64,000 bases of DNA. It comes from Herbinix sp. (GTDB lineage: Bacteria > Bacillota > Clostridia > Lachnospirales > Lachnospiraceae). Position numbers and translations under genes: made by a program. Each line of letters begins with the position of its first letter. Positions within the stretch are counted from its first letter, which is position 1. The stretch is taken from positions 1-64,000 of the forward strand of contig JAQSYO010000014.1 in NCBI GenBank assembly GCA_029256105.1, written 5' to 3'. The notes under the pieces are model-generated. The model worked only from the letters and a program-made list of their open reading frames with translations, ran no database searches and was not told the origin of the DNA. Below are positions 36,650 through 44,943 of the stretch, piece after piece.

Positions 36650-37771
36650 TTATTCCTTCTGACGAACTTCAAAAGGGAATACAAATGGCAATCCAAACCT
36701 GTCACGGATGCCAATGAATTCCTTCTGTACTGCATCTCCAATGGGAACACCTTTGTCTTTGCGGTCTAACCAACATAGGTATTCCTTCTCGCCAGCGGTA
36801 TAGATCCGTTCCTCTCCAGGAGCTAATTTGGAGGCTCTAAGAGCTCGGAGGATATCACCGGTAGTTTTTTTAAAGCTATCCAGACCTAGAAAGGCTTCCG
36901 GATCAATGGCAATAAAGAAATGTCCCAGATGGTACGGTGTCTTCTCACTATTTTCGTTGATACCGGACAAAAGCTTGAGATAATTACCGGCTTGCAATGC
37001 GGCAGAAAGAATCTCTACAACGGTTGCATAACCGTAACCCTTATAACCGGCAAGCTCTTCACCGATGCCACCCAGAGGCGCTAACGCAGCAGTGCCTTTT
37101 GTAAGGTCGGTTAGAATTTGCTTACTGTCCGTTAATGCGGAGCCGTCTTGCCCTATTACCATACCCTTCGGAGTATCCATCCCATTACGGGCATAATATT
37201 CTATTTTTCCACGTTGTGTAATGCTGGTTGCGCAATCAAGTACAAACGGGAATTCTTCATCGGTGGGCATACCAACTGTTAAGGGATTTGTTCCTAGCAT
37301 ATTTTCAACACCGAACGTTGGTGCGATGGAGGGACGTGCATTTGTACCTGTAATTCCAATCATACCTTGCTTAGTAGCCATAGTAGCATAATAACCGGCA
37401 ATTCCATAATGGGTGGAATTACGCGCAGCCACCATACCCATTCCATATTTTTTGGCTTTCTCAATTGCCATCTGCATTGCTTTGTATCCAACAATCATTC
37501 CCATTCCGTCGTGACCGTCAACAACAGCAGTTGTGGGTTTTTCTCTAACAATCTCAAATTCTGTTACCGGATTTTGAATCCCTTCCAGCATCCGATCAAT
37601 ATAAATTGCTTTAAAGCGGTTACAACCGTGACTTTCAATTCCTCTTCGATCACTTTCCATTAATACATCCGAACAGATTACTGCATCTTCATGGGGAACA
37701 CCCATTTTTTCAAAGGTGGCTGTCATGAAATTACCGATTAATTCCCAAGAAATATAGGGTCTAGTCTCCAT
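36650..37771 (-). CDS. Ldh/malate dehydrogenase family 2 oxidoreductase
   Basis: The 373-residue protein has the NAD(P)-dependent malate/L-lactate/ureidoglycolate dehydrogenase type II fold. Motifs include ESDRRGIESHG, the catalytic-type RNSTHYG segment, LGTNPLTVGMP, DCATS and GYKGYG. Exact 2-hydroxyacid substrate unknown. A GGAGGT site precedes ATG. It is monocistronic; no transporter or pathway partner adjoins. Confidence 0.9.
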   Translation of the reverse strand: METRPYISWELIGNFMTATFEKMGVPHEDAVICSDVLMESDRRGIESHGCNRFKAIYIDRMLEGIQNPVTEFEIVREKPTTAVVDGHDGMGMIVGYKAMQMAIEKAKKYGMGMVAARNSTHYGIAGYYATMATKQGMIGITGTNARPSIAPTFGVENMLGTNPLTVGMPTDEEFPFVLDCATSITQRGKIEYYARNGMDTPKGMVIGQDGSALTDSKQILTDLTKGTAALAPLGGIGEELAGYKGYGYATVVEILSAALQAGNYLKLLSGINENSEKTPYHLGHFFIAIDPEAFLGLDSFKKTTGDILRALRASKLAPGEERIYTAGEKEYLCWLDRKDKGVPIGDAVQKEFIGIRDRFGLPFVFPFEVRQKE

Positions 37772-37899
37772 AGATAATACCTCCGATCATAATTATGTTT
37801 CAGAATATTAAAAAAGTTATTTGCATTTATAATCTAATTATATCTTATCGATAAGTCGTTACGCAATAGTTGTAGAAGCAAATTTACAAAATATAGAAA

Positions 37900-37957
37900 G
37901 AAAAAACAATGTCAAAGCGCTATCGTTAATTACCTACGAAAGCTCTTTAACATTGTT
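37900..37957 (-). terminator. Terminator of the minus-strand MFS gene
   Basis: Reading the minus strand, AACAATGTTAAAG pairs with CTTTGACATTGTT and is followed by TTTTTTC. Confidence 0.7.
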
Positions 37958-38035
37958 TAATAAATGTTTCATTAGATTAATGACTACTCTTATTAAGAAA
38001 ATGACAAATATAATATCTATGCTATAATCATGTTA

Positions 38036-39466
38036 CTAAATATTTACCCTGCCATCTTGGCGGTTCGCATCAATCTTTTCTGTCTCAATATGGAATTTAA
38101 TAAAATATACGGTAAACAAAATAATGAGAAAGCCGGTCAAATTTAATACCTGTTGGGCGTATATCTTATACCCGAATAACTGGAGATTTGCTTTTTGCAG
38201 GACACCGAGAATGGAGCCCCCTACGATAGAAATCAGAAATCCGAATACTCCGGAAAGCGAAGAGGTAATGGTCAACCAAGTCATGCGCTTCTCATTCTTG
38301 AAGAAGTCCAGCTGTATTCCAAATAATCCGATACCTACGAAAGCCCAAGCGGTGGAGGCAAAAAAGGATCCAAGGATATACATGGGATAAGCATTAAACG
38401 GCATAGTGAATGCCATAGAAAGGAAATTAAGTCCTAATGCAAAAAAGCTAAAGCGTAAAATTTTTGCCATTCCATGTTTATCTGCCAATCGGCCTAGCCT
38501 AGGGGTAATATAAATACGGTATAAATTAAGAATAAAGCCCACCAACATAATAAAGGTATAAGGCAATTTCAAGTCATTGATCTGATAACTTGCATTGAAC
38601 GGGATGCAAATATAAAAAGCTAATTGAAACAGGCATTGAATGGAAAATGCCTTACGGAATTTACGATTATGAAAAGCTTCTTTTACCTCAGATAATATAC
38701 TTTGGCTCTTCTCTGCAATCTCAGTATCCTTTGCTTTTTTTGCAAGTCTTCCATGCATTTCTTTCCCATGCTCATTGACATAGGAGATTTTTGGCTCTTT
38801 CATCATAGAGAGAGCAATAACATTAATCAAAGTTAAAATAATTATCAATACACATATAATATTAAAGCCAGTCATAATATTTGTTTTCTTAAAATGATCT
38901 AAAATCATACCGCAGATTAACATCATACCGGAAACTACAAATACAGCAACGGAATCCTTAATGGAGAAATATTTACCTCGTAATCTGCTAGGTACCAGAC
39001 TTGCGATCCAGTCCTGCGAAGCAGGCAAACCGATCTGAACAAATACCTGTCCTACAAAATACAAGACAACAATTAGAACCGCCTTCTCTACATTACCAAT
39101 TCCCAGAAGAGGAATTAAATACAGCGCAGCGAAAAGAGCACGCTGCAGTGCAGTTGCACAAACTAAAAATTTATATTTTTTAATTCGTTTAAAGAAATTA
39201 ATTAAAAATAGCTGAGATAATGCAGCTAAACTTACGAGTGAAGTTATGATTCCGATATTGGCATCGGAAATTCCACTATGAGACATTAATGCTGCTAAGA
39301 AGGTACCTCCTGCAAGCTGGGCAATGGTTTGTGCAGCACTGTCGGCAGTGGTGTAATATATTCGACTGCTTTTCATATCCTTTTTTGATTCTGGTAAAGC
39401 CATAAAGTAAATTCTTCTTATCTGCCCCATCATATATCTGTGTATGTACATTAAGTTGTTTTGCAT
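38036..39466 (-). CDS. Major facilitator superfamily transporter
   Basis: The 476-residue protein has about twelve membrane helices. The MFS loop signature is seen as SRLRGKYFSIKDSV, with a matching C-terminal half signature around LGRLADKHGMAK. Substrate unknown. A GGAGGG site lies 12 bases before the chosen ATG; later in-frame ATGs exist. It lies 66 bases downstream of a GNAT gene on the same strand, so the two may be co-transcribed. Confidence 0.85.
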   Translation of the reverse strand: MQNNLMYIHRYMMGQIRRIYFMALPESKKDMKSSRIYYTTADSAAQTIAQLAGGTFLAALMSHSGISDANIGIITSLVSLAALSQLFLINFFKRIKKYKFLVCATALQRALFAALYLIPLLGIGNVEKAVLIVVLYFVGQVFVQIGLPASQDWIASLVPSRLRGKYFSIKDSVAVFVVSGMMLICGMILDHFKKTNIMTGFNIICVLIIILTLINVIALSMMKEPKISYVNEHGKEMHGRLAKKAKDTEIAEKSQSILSEVKEAFHNRKFRKAFSIQCLFQLAFYICIPFNASYQINDLKLPYTFIMLVGFILNLYRIYITPRLGRLADKHGMAKILRFSFFALGLNFLSMAFTMPFNAYPMYILGSFFASTAWAFVGIGLFGIQLDFFKNEKRMTWLTITSSLSGVFGFLISIVGGSILGVLQKANLQLFGYKIYAQQVLNLTGFLIILFTVYFIKFHIETEKIDANRQDGRVNI

Positions 39467-39532
39467 ATTGTGGTGAAACCCTCCATAACCTTTCCCATCC
39501 GGTAGTTTTACCGGTTTATCCTTACAACAATA

Positions 39533-40048
39533 TTATATTATGTTTTCATCTAATCGTCTTGCCTGCCTTTGTAAGGCCTCATCCTGAAGACGGTATACGG
39601 TCCACTGATCCATAGGTACCCCACCCATTTGTTTATAAAATTTTATCGAAGGTTCATTCCAATTAAGACAAGCCCATTCAAGTCTGCCACAATTACGATC
39701 CACTGCGAGTTTCGCAAGATATGAGAGAAGTTTTGTACCGAAGCCTTTTCCGCGAACATTTTCCCTTATATAGAGATCCTCTAAATAAATCCCCGGTCTG
39801 CCAAGAAAAGTGGAGTAATTGTGGAAAAACAACGCAAAGGCAACTGGTTGTTGTTGATAATCTCCAAGGATTACTTCAGCCTTTTTCTGTACAAATAATG
39901 TTTCCTCTAAAAGCTCCTCGGTTGCAACAACATCCTCGGACATATTTTCATAGGCAGCTAGTTCTTTAATAAATTGAAGGATGATTGGCACATCCTTAAG
40001 TGTTGCAAATCGTAGTGTTAAATCGTCTTTATTCAAATTTGATAACAT
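39533..40048 (-). CDS. GNAT-family N-acetyltransferase (diamine/thialysine acetyltransferase-like)
   Basis: The 171-residue protein has the acetyl-CoA-binding motif RGKGFGTKLL (about residues 104-113), preceded by YLEDLYI. C-terminal EWACLNWNEPSIKFYKQMGG is the pattern of the spermidine/thialysine acetyltransferase subgroup. The acceptor is inferred only. AGGAGG precedes ATG. Confidence 0.88.
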   Translation of the reverse strand: MLSNLNKDDLTLRFATLKDVPIILQFIKELAAYENMSEDVVATEELLEETLFVQKKAEVILGDYQQQPVAFALFFHNYSTFLGRPGIYLEDLYIRENVRGKGFGTKLLSYLAKLAVDRNCGRLEWACLNWNEPSIKFYKQMGGVPMDQWTVYRLQDEALQRQARRLDENII

Positions 40049-40447
40049 AACTGTTTATCCTCCTGTAAATGATGCAACGTGCAATAATTTAATAGTAATA
40101 AATATAACAATATATAAAAGTACGAGGTACTAATTACATCGTTGTTGCGTATGTACTATAACCAGAATCATTATAACATCTATAGGTTTGGAATGTATAG
40201 GTATAAATACCGGAAATTATCGGGTTCGAATGGCTTGTGGGAAGATGGTCACTATATTATAATAAATCAAGTAATAGAATTACAGGTATAGAACGTCATT
40301 ACAGAGTATTAATAAAATTTAGAAACAAACTAAACTACGAAGAGAGAACAGATTTATTGTACAAGACGATATAAAATAAGTTTAGTAAGCTGGCTTTGAG
40401 ACTGTAACTAAGGCAACATTTACGATTATATGAATAGAGGATATGAT
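40049..40447. other. 399-base AT-rich intergenic region
   Basis: It separates divergent genes and must hold both promoters. I see no convincing -35/-10 pair, no terminator and no small gene. Confidence 0.4.
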
Positions 40448-41272
40448 ATGCTAGTACATAATAAGAATTTTAATATAGAACAAATTGCAGATTCTGGTCA
40501 ATGTTTTCGCATGAATAAAATTGGCAATCAGAGATTTAGTCTAATTGCTTATGGAAGATATCTTGAACTGTTACAAATATCAGAAGATACTGTGGAACTA
40601 AGCTGTACCGAAGAGGAGTATGAGCAGGTATGGAAAGATTATTTTGATTTAGAGTATGACTATAACAGTATTATTGAAAATCTACATAAGGGTTCGGACA
40701 ACTTCCTAAAAGAGGCAGCAGAGTATGGGAAAGGAATTCGAATATTAAAGCAGGAGCCATTCGAAATGATTATTAGCTATATTATCTCCCAAAATAAAAA
40801 CATACCTGCAATCAAGAATTGTATAGAAGCTATCTGCAGACGTTATGGCGAGATGAAGCGGAGTGAGGATTGTGGAGATATAGAGTATTATATCTTTCCC
40901 TCACCTGAGATACTTGCGTTGGCAAGTAACGAGGATTTGCGTGCACTAAAAACAGGATACCGCGATGCCTATATAATAAAGGCGGCGCAAGCCGTAGCAT
41001 ATGGGGAGGTGGAACTAAATCACCTGAAGGAAAGTAGCTATGAAGAAGCGGTAAAAGCCTTAAAGTCCATTCACGGGATTGGGGAGAAAGTGGCAAATTG
41101 TATTTCCTTATATGGACTACACCATATCGAGGTATTTCCGATTGATGTTTGGATAGCAAGGGTCTTGAATGAAATCTACAATAATGACTTTCATCAGGAG
41201 TTATACGAGGGGTATGCCGGAATTATTCAGCAATATATGTTCTATTATATGAGATATTTGAAAAGAGCTTAA
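40448..41272 (+). CDS. OGG1-type DNA glycosylase/AP lyase (8-oxoguanine)
   Basis: The 274-residue protein has an N-terminal OGG domain with the diagnostic DSGQCFRM (about residues 13-20). The helix-hairpin-helix-GPD core follows (SIHGIGEKVANCI, catalytic Lys in GEKVANC, catalytic Asp in FPIDVWIAR). It excises oxidised guanine from DNA. AGAGG lies 7 bases before the ATG at 40448; an in-frame ATG at 40430 lacks a site. Stand-alone gene. Confidence 0.92.
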   Translation: MLVHNKNFNIEQIADSGQCFRMNKIGNQRFSLIAYGRYLELLQISEDTVELSCTEEEYEQVWKDYFDLEYDYNSIIENLHKGSDNFLKEAAEYGKGIRILKQEPFEMIISYIISQNKNIPAIKNCIEAICRRYGEMKRSEDCGDIEYYIFPSPEILALASNEDLRALKTGYRDAYIIKAAQAVAYGEVELNHLKESSYEEAVKALKSIHGIGEKVANCISLYGLHHIEVFPIDVWIARVLNEIYNNDFHQELYEGYAGIIQQYMFYYMRYLKRA

Positions 41273-41431
41273 TATAACATTATTTTGCTATATGCAGCTA
41301 TATTTTACAAAGTATAAAATTCATATTTTTCCATTAAGGTTTCTTCTTAAAGCGATGCAAAATAGAATATCAAGTTATCGTTTCGGAGAAAATACTAAAG
41401 AGAAGATTTTCTCAAGAAAGGAAGGAAAATT

Positions 41432-41806
41432 ATGGATAATGATAAAAATGGGAACAAACAAGGCTTAGAGACGGAACGTAGAATTGACCACCTGGAAAAT
41501 TTGGTAGAAAAAAAGACTCGAACCGAACGACATCTGGAGCAGCATACGGATATATCCTCTTCACCCAAGAATATTGAACATGCAAAGCAGATACAAAAGG
41601 AACGGCAGTGGGAAATTGATCATCTGAAGGATAAAATTGCAAATGGAGATAACAGTAGCAATGATTATAAAGAAAATACGGAAAAGCGATTTCTTTATAC
41701 TGAGGGATATCTAAACCATAATGCGGATCATATGGATAAGCAAACCTTTAATAATGCGATGGAAAAACAAGAGCATAGAAAAGATCAATTAAATTCTTTG
41801 AAATAA
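41432..41806 (+). CDS. Small, highly charged coiled-coil protein, unknown
   Basis: The 124-residue protein is very hydrophilic (Lys, Glu, Asn, His, Gln) with heptad-like stretches (ERRIDHLENLVEKKT, RQWEIDHLKDKI). There is no membrane segment and no cysteine. AAGGAAGGA precedes ATG. I do not recognise it. The adjacent AT-rich repeat array follows immediately. Confidence 0.65.
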   Translation: MDNDKNGNKQGLETERRIDHLENLVEKKTRTERHLEQHTDISSSPKNIEHAKQIQKERQWEIDHLKDKIANGDNSSNDYKENTEKRFLYTEGYLNHNADHMDKQTFNNAMEKQEHRKDQLNSLK

Positions 41807-42050
41807 GATAATGAAAAATAATACTCAAATATATTATGTAAAAATAATATTCAAATATAATATGCAAAAATAATAAAGAAAAACAATAGTGAAAAATAAT
41901 ATAGAAAAACATTAGTGTAAATAAAATTAAAAAATAGTCAAAATAATAAAGAAAAATACTGTTGAAAATAATAAAGAAAAATAATTACAAAAAATAATAA
42001 TAAAAATATTATTGAAAAATAATAATGAAATACACAAATAGAAATAATGG
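41807..42050. repeat. Degenerate AT-rich tandem repeat array
   Basis: Repeated variants of AAAAATAATAAAGAAA and TATTGAAAAATAATA run for about 240 bases, with A-rich purines on the plus strand. The copies are too diverged for a fixed period. No ORF and no spacer-like unique units are present. Confidence 0.75.
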
Positions 42051-42099
42051 ATGTATGCATTATTATAGCGAGAAATTGTGAGAATAAATTAGACCTATT

Positions 42100-42170
42100 G
42101 AATGCTGTAAACAAAAATGAGAATAAGGTTAATTGACTACCTTAAATAATCGTTAATGTTTACAGCATTC
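42100..42170. terminator. Large-loop hairpin downstream of the aspRS gene
   Basis: GAATGCTGTAAAC (42100-42112) pairs perfectly with GTTTACAGCATTC (42158-42170), with an inner AGGT/ACCT pairing. It follows the minus-strand synthetase gene by about 47 bases. T-runs are weak. Confidence 0.5.
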
Positions 42171-42216
42171 ATTTATAGGTATCGATATTTTTATATATTA
42201 GATGGTCGCACTATCA

Positions 42217-43542
42217 TTACGGTATTAATCGTTTTAAATCTCTTGGGAACATAGAAGCATATCGTACGTTATTTTTCTCTAATAATCGTGCAGTGTATCG
42301 CTCCAAGCCGAGTCCTAAGCCACCATGTGGTGGTATACCATATTTATGAATCATGAGGTAACTTTCAAATTCCTCAGGCTTCATACCTCGGTCCTTCATT
42401 TTTTGAAGCTGTAGCTTGTAATCATGGATTCGTTGACCACCGGTTGTGATTTCTAACCCACGGAAAAGTAAGTCAAAACTCAAGGTCACTTCTGAATTCT
42501 CGGAATCCTCCATCGCATAAAAGGGACGTTTTTTTGTTGGGTAATGCGTTACAAATACAAATTCACTACCGGTAGTCTTCTTGATTAACTCATATAGAAG
42601 CTTTTCCTCTTCAGGTTCAAAGTCCTCCATATCTTTTATTTCTCTTTTAAATTCGGTAGCGATCAATTGCTTTGCCTCATGGAATTTAATCGCTGGGATT
42701 GCAGTTGCATCAGGAAGAACTACTTTAAGCAGATTAAGCTCATAAGAATAATTGGCTCTTAAAAAATCTAAGGAATGCTGAAGCATCTTTGCCTCCATCT
42801 GCATAATATCTTCGAAACTTTCAATATAACCCATCTCAAAGTCTACACTAATATATTCGTTCAGATGCCTTGAGGTATCATGCTTTTCTGCTCGATATAC
42901 CGGTGCAATCTCATAGACGCGCTCATAAACTCCAACCATCATCTGCTTATAAAATTGTGGGCTCTGAGCAAGAAATGCTTCTCCTCCGAAGTAGTCCAGT
43001 TTAAAGATATTAGCGCCACCTTCTGCACCGGCATACACTAGTTTAGGCGAATGAATTTCAGTGAAATTCTGTGTTGTTAGAAATTCTCGAAATCCTCTAC
43101 ATAAACCTTCTTGGATTTTGAAGATGGCACGCTCCTTTTCGTTACGCAGAGTGATTGGCCTATGGTCTAGTAATGTATCAATTGAAGTATCCATACATTT
43201 ATTATTAATTACAACGGGTAATCCCTCTGAAGGGCTGGAGAGCACCTCTACCATTTTTAATTGTAGTTCATAGCCAACAGTGGAACGCTCATCAGCAACC
43301 ACTTCACCTGTTACGATAACACAGGACTCCTCCTTCAGATTCTCCAAAGAAAATTCACTATATTCTGAATTATAGATGCATTGTACCAAACTTCTGCGGG
43401 TACGCATAATGACAAAGGCAAACCCACTCATAACTCTAATTTTGTATATGGATCCGGTTAATTTAACAGTCCTGCCAATAAGATTTATTAAATCACTTGG
43501 TTCGACAAAAGCTTTATTTATAACACCATTGATATTCTTCAT
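42217..43542 (-). CDS. aspS: Archaeal/eukaryal-type aspartyl-tRNA synthetase, probably non-discriminating
   Basis: The protein has 441 residues from the ATG at 43542. It has an N-terminal OB-fold anticodon domain (about 15-105) and a class II catalytic core with YRAEKHDTSRHLNEY (motif 2) and GLGLGLER followed by MFPRDLKR (motif 3). It lacks the large bacterial insertion, so it is the short archaeal-type AspRS, which often also charges tRNA-Asn for GatCAB conversion. In the OB fold, the Trp residues of the usual GWVWEVRD strand are replaced (GSIYKIRV). In-frame starts at 43578 or 43617 are possible but have poor ribosome-site spacing. Confidence 0.9.
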   Translation of the reverse strand: MKNINGVINKAFVEPSDLINLIGRTVKLTGSIYKIRVMSGFAFVIMRTRRSLVQCIYNSEYSEFSLENLKEESCVIVTGEVVADERSTVGYELQLKMVEVLSSPSEGLPVVINNKCMDTSIDTLLDHRPITLRNEKERAIFKIQEGLCRGFREFLTTQNFTEIHSPKLVYAGAEGGANIFKLDYFGGEAFLAQSPQFYKQMMVGVYERVYEIAPVYRAEKHDTSRHLNEYISVDFEMGYIESFEDIMQMEAKMLQHSLDFLRANYSYELNLLKVVLPDATAIPAIKFHEAKQLIATEFKREIKDMEDFEPEEEKLLYELIKKTTGSEFVFVTHYPTKKRPFYAMEDSENSEVTLSFDLLFRGLEITTGGQRIHDYKLQLQKMKDRGMKPEEFESYLMIHKYGIPPHGGLGLGLERYTARLLEKNNVRYASMFPRDLKRLIP

Positions 43543-43547
43543 AATAT

Positions 43548-43574
43548 TTACCGATATGATGTATTTAACATCAT
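43548..43574 (-). other. Possible 8-codon upstream ORF before aspS
   Basis: On the minus strand, AAAGGA is followed after 4 bases by ATGATG, eight codons and TAA, which ends 5 bases before the aspS ATG. The main gene has only a weak site of its own, so coupling from this mini-ORF is possible. The peptide is not rich in Asp or Asn codons. Confidence 0.3.
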
Positions 43575-43756
43575 ACATTCCTTTCTTGATTCGATATAAG
43601 AATACGAGCAGATACATTTAATAAATAATACTACCATTCTAAAGAAAAATTTATTCTACAATATGTTACTTAAATTAATTATAAAGAACTTGTTATCTTT
43701 TCGGACATAATCTGTATGCCGCATCGTATCACAACCTTTCCTTCGAAAAATGGGTA

Positions 43757-43809
43757 TAAAAAAACCACTTCGGTGTTCAGATTCAACTACAATCCTACCG
43801 ATGTGGTTT
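43757..43809 (-). terminator. Intrinsic terminator of the candidate RNA
   Basis: On the minus strand, AAACCAC-AT-CGGT pairs with ACCG-AA-GTGGTTT and is followed by seven T. Confidence 0.75.
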
Positions 43810-43959
43810 ACATTTATCATAATAATAGCTCCACATAGGCACAAGACTTTAAGCGCTTGCACCTATGAATAATACATAGCTACAAGCGCCGCCTATCGTC
43901 GTCCCTATTCAGATAATTACACGAATATGCTGACATATAAAGACCTGCTTTCTTAATTT
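43757..43959 (-). ncRNA. Candidate structured non-coding RNA of about 200 nt (or aspS leader)
   Basis: On the minus strand a near-consensus promoter (43966-43994) is followed by a conspicuously GC-richer block at 43835-43905 in an AT-rich gap. The block folds into an outer stem (ATAGGC/GCCTAT) enclosing a long hairpin with GCGCTTG/CAAGCGC arms (43853-43889). The unit ends in an intrinsic terminator at 43757-43809. No T-box sequence, RNase P, SRP or tmRNA motif is present. A large clostridial RNA class (for example raiA-type) or a 6S-like RNA is conceivable but unverified. About 215 bases separate it from aspS. Confidence 0.6.
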
Positions 43960-43965
43960 TTTAAC

Positions 43966-43994
43966 AGATTAGCACAGTTAATACGCAATGTCAA
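43966..43994 (-). promoter_or_regulatory. Promoter of the candidate RNA
   Basis: On the minus strand, TTGACA (43994-43989), exactly 17 bases, then TAATCT (43971-43966). Confidence 0.65.
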
Positions 43995-44095
43995 TTAAAA
44001 TATAAACATAAAAAACGAGATCTGAAATATAAACATAAAAAACGATATTAAAATATAAATACTAAAAGCCAAAATATAAACATTAAAATCGAAGT
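43995..44095. repeat. AT-rich tandem repeat, about four copies
   Basis: The unit is close to AAATATAAACATAAAAAACGA. Four imperfect copies of 21-28 bases lie directly upstream of the candidate RNA promoter. Confidence 0.7.
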
Positions 44096-44281
44096 AATTT
44101 ATGAATACGGGTAAACAAAACTTGAAGTAAATGTAAACATCTCTGCTTCGTTGTATTATAAAAATTGTAATATTTCCGGCTATGATCTGCTACCGTTTCA
44201 TACCAAAGATGATCGTAAAAGGATTTGGAAGAGTAATTAATACCACTAGTGTATACAATGGAATAATAAATAAATAAAAAA
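44096..44281. other. AT-rich gap between the repeat array and the thioesterase terminator
   Basis: No gene, promoter or structured element could be supported in these 186 bases. Confidence 0.4.
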
Positions 44282-44321
44282 TAAAAAGGCCGCACTTTCA
44301 TAGGGAAGGACAGCCTTTTTT
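44282..44321 (-). terminator. Terminator of the thioesterase gene
   Basis: On the minus strand, AAAAAGGC and GCCTTTTT arms enclose a 20-base loop and end in a T-run. Confidence 0.65.
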
Positions 44322-44333
44322 ATTGGGTATTTG

Positions 44334-44804
44334 TTAATAACCTTCCTTGCGGCGCTTATTACGTAAAGCATGTCGTTTTTTACCGGATTCCCACTCTGCT
44401 TGTTCTGATTCTGTTTCAACAATTAATTGGGGGACTTCCGTTGGATTTCCGTTTTCGTCAAGAGCTACCATAACCAGATAGGCACGGTTGACTACCTTAC
44501 GTACACCAAATAAATCCTCCACATAGGTATCAACCCTAACTTCCATAGAGGTCTTTCCAACGTAGGTGATATGACCAATTAATACTAAAGTATTATTTAT
44601 AAAAGCTCCCGCTTTAAATTGCAGATTATCGATTGCTGCTGTAGTTACGTTACGACTGGAATGACGACGAGCCACTACTGCTGCCACGACATCAATCCAC
44701 TCTACTAATTGTCCGCCGAATAGTCGATCTGCTCCATTAATATGGGAAGGCATTAATATTTGAACTTGTTCTGTTATTGAATCTGATACATGCTTTGGTT
44801 CCAT
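44334..44804 (-). CDS. Hotdog-fold acyl-CoA thioesterase (YciA/BFIT type)
   Basis: The 156-residue protein has HINGADRLFGGQLVEWIDVVAAVVARRHS, the helix-loop of the acyl-CoA hydrolase hotdog family with its active-site Asp. This is followed by TTAAIDNLQFKAG and a strongly basic C-terminal tail. It hydrolyses acyl-CoA to free acid and CoA; chain-length preference unknown. GAGAGGA precedes ATG. Single-gene unit. Confidence 0.9.
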   Translation of the reverse strand: MEPKHVSDSITEQVQILMPSHINGADRLFGGQLVEWIDVVAAVVARRHSSRNVTTAAIDNLQFKAGAFINNTLVLIGHITYVGKTSMEVRVDTYVEDLFGVRKVVNRAYLVMVALDENGNPTEVPQLIVETESEQAEWESGKKRHALRNKRRKEGY

Positions 44805-44876
44805 ATGATTTCCTCTCGTAAAAGTTGTAAGTAAAACTAGATAAAATTATAGTTATAGGTATATTCTTAAATCTAA

Positions 44877-44913
44877 GACCTAATTTCAAACCTAATTTTA
44901 AACCTTATTTTAA
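44877..44913. repeat. Three copies of a 12-bp repeat
   Basis: CCTAATTTCAAA, CCTAATTTTAAA and CCTTATTTTAAA in direct succession, in the gap between the thioesterase and the proline-rich gene. Confidence 0.7.
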
Positions 44914-44943
44914 ACCTTCTGAGGGGAATTAGCAAGTGATACC

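Noticed and set aside
41807..42050. Possible CRISPR or origin-like AT-rich repeat.
   Set aside because: Units are degenerate with no constant repeat and spacer structure, and no DnaA-box cluster or dnaA/oriC genes are near.
43656..43862. 68-residue minus-strand frame within the candidate RNA region.
   Set aside because: It overlaps the terminator and stem structures, has no ribosome site, and its composition is not protein-like.
43542..44333. T-box leader for the aspartyl-tRNA synthetase.
   Set aside because: The conserved antiterminator sequence (AGGGTGG.ACCGCG-like) is absent, and the terminator lies about 215 bases before the gene.
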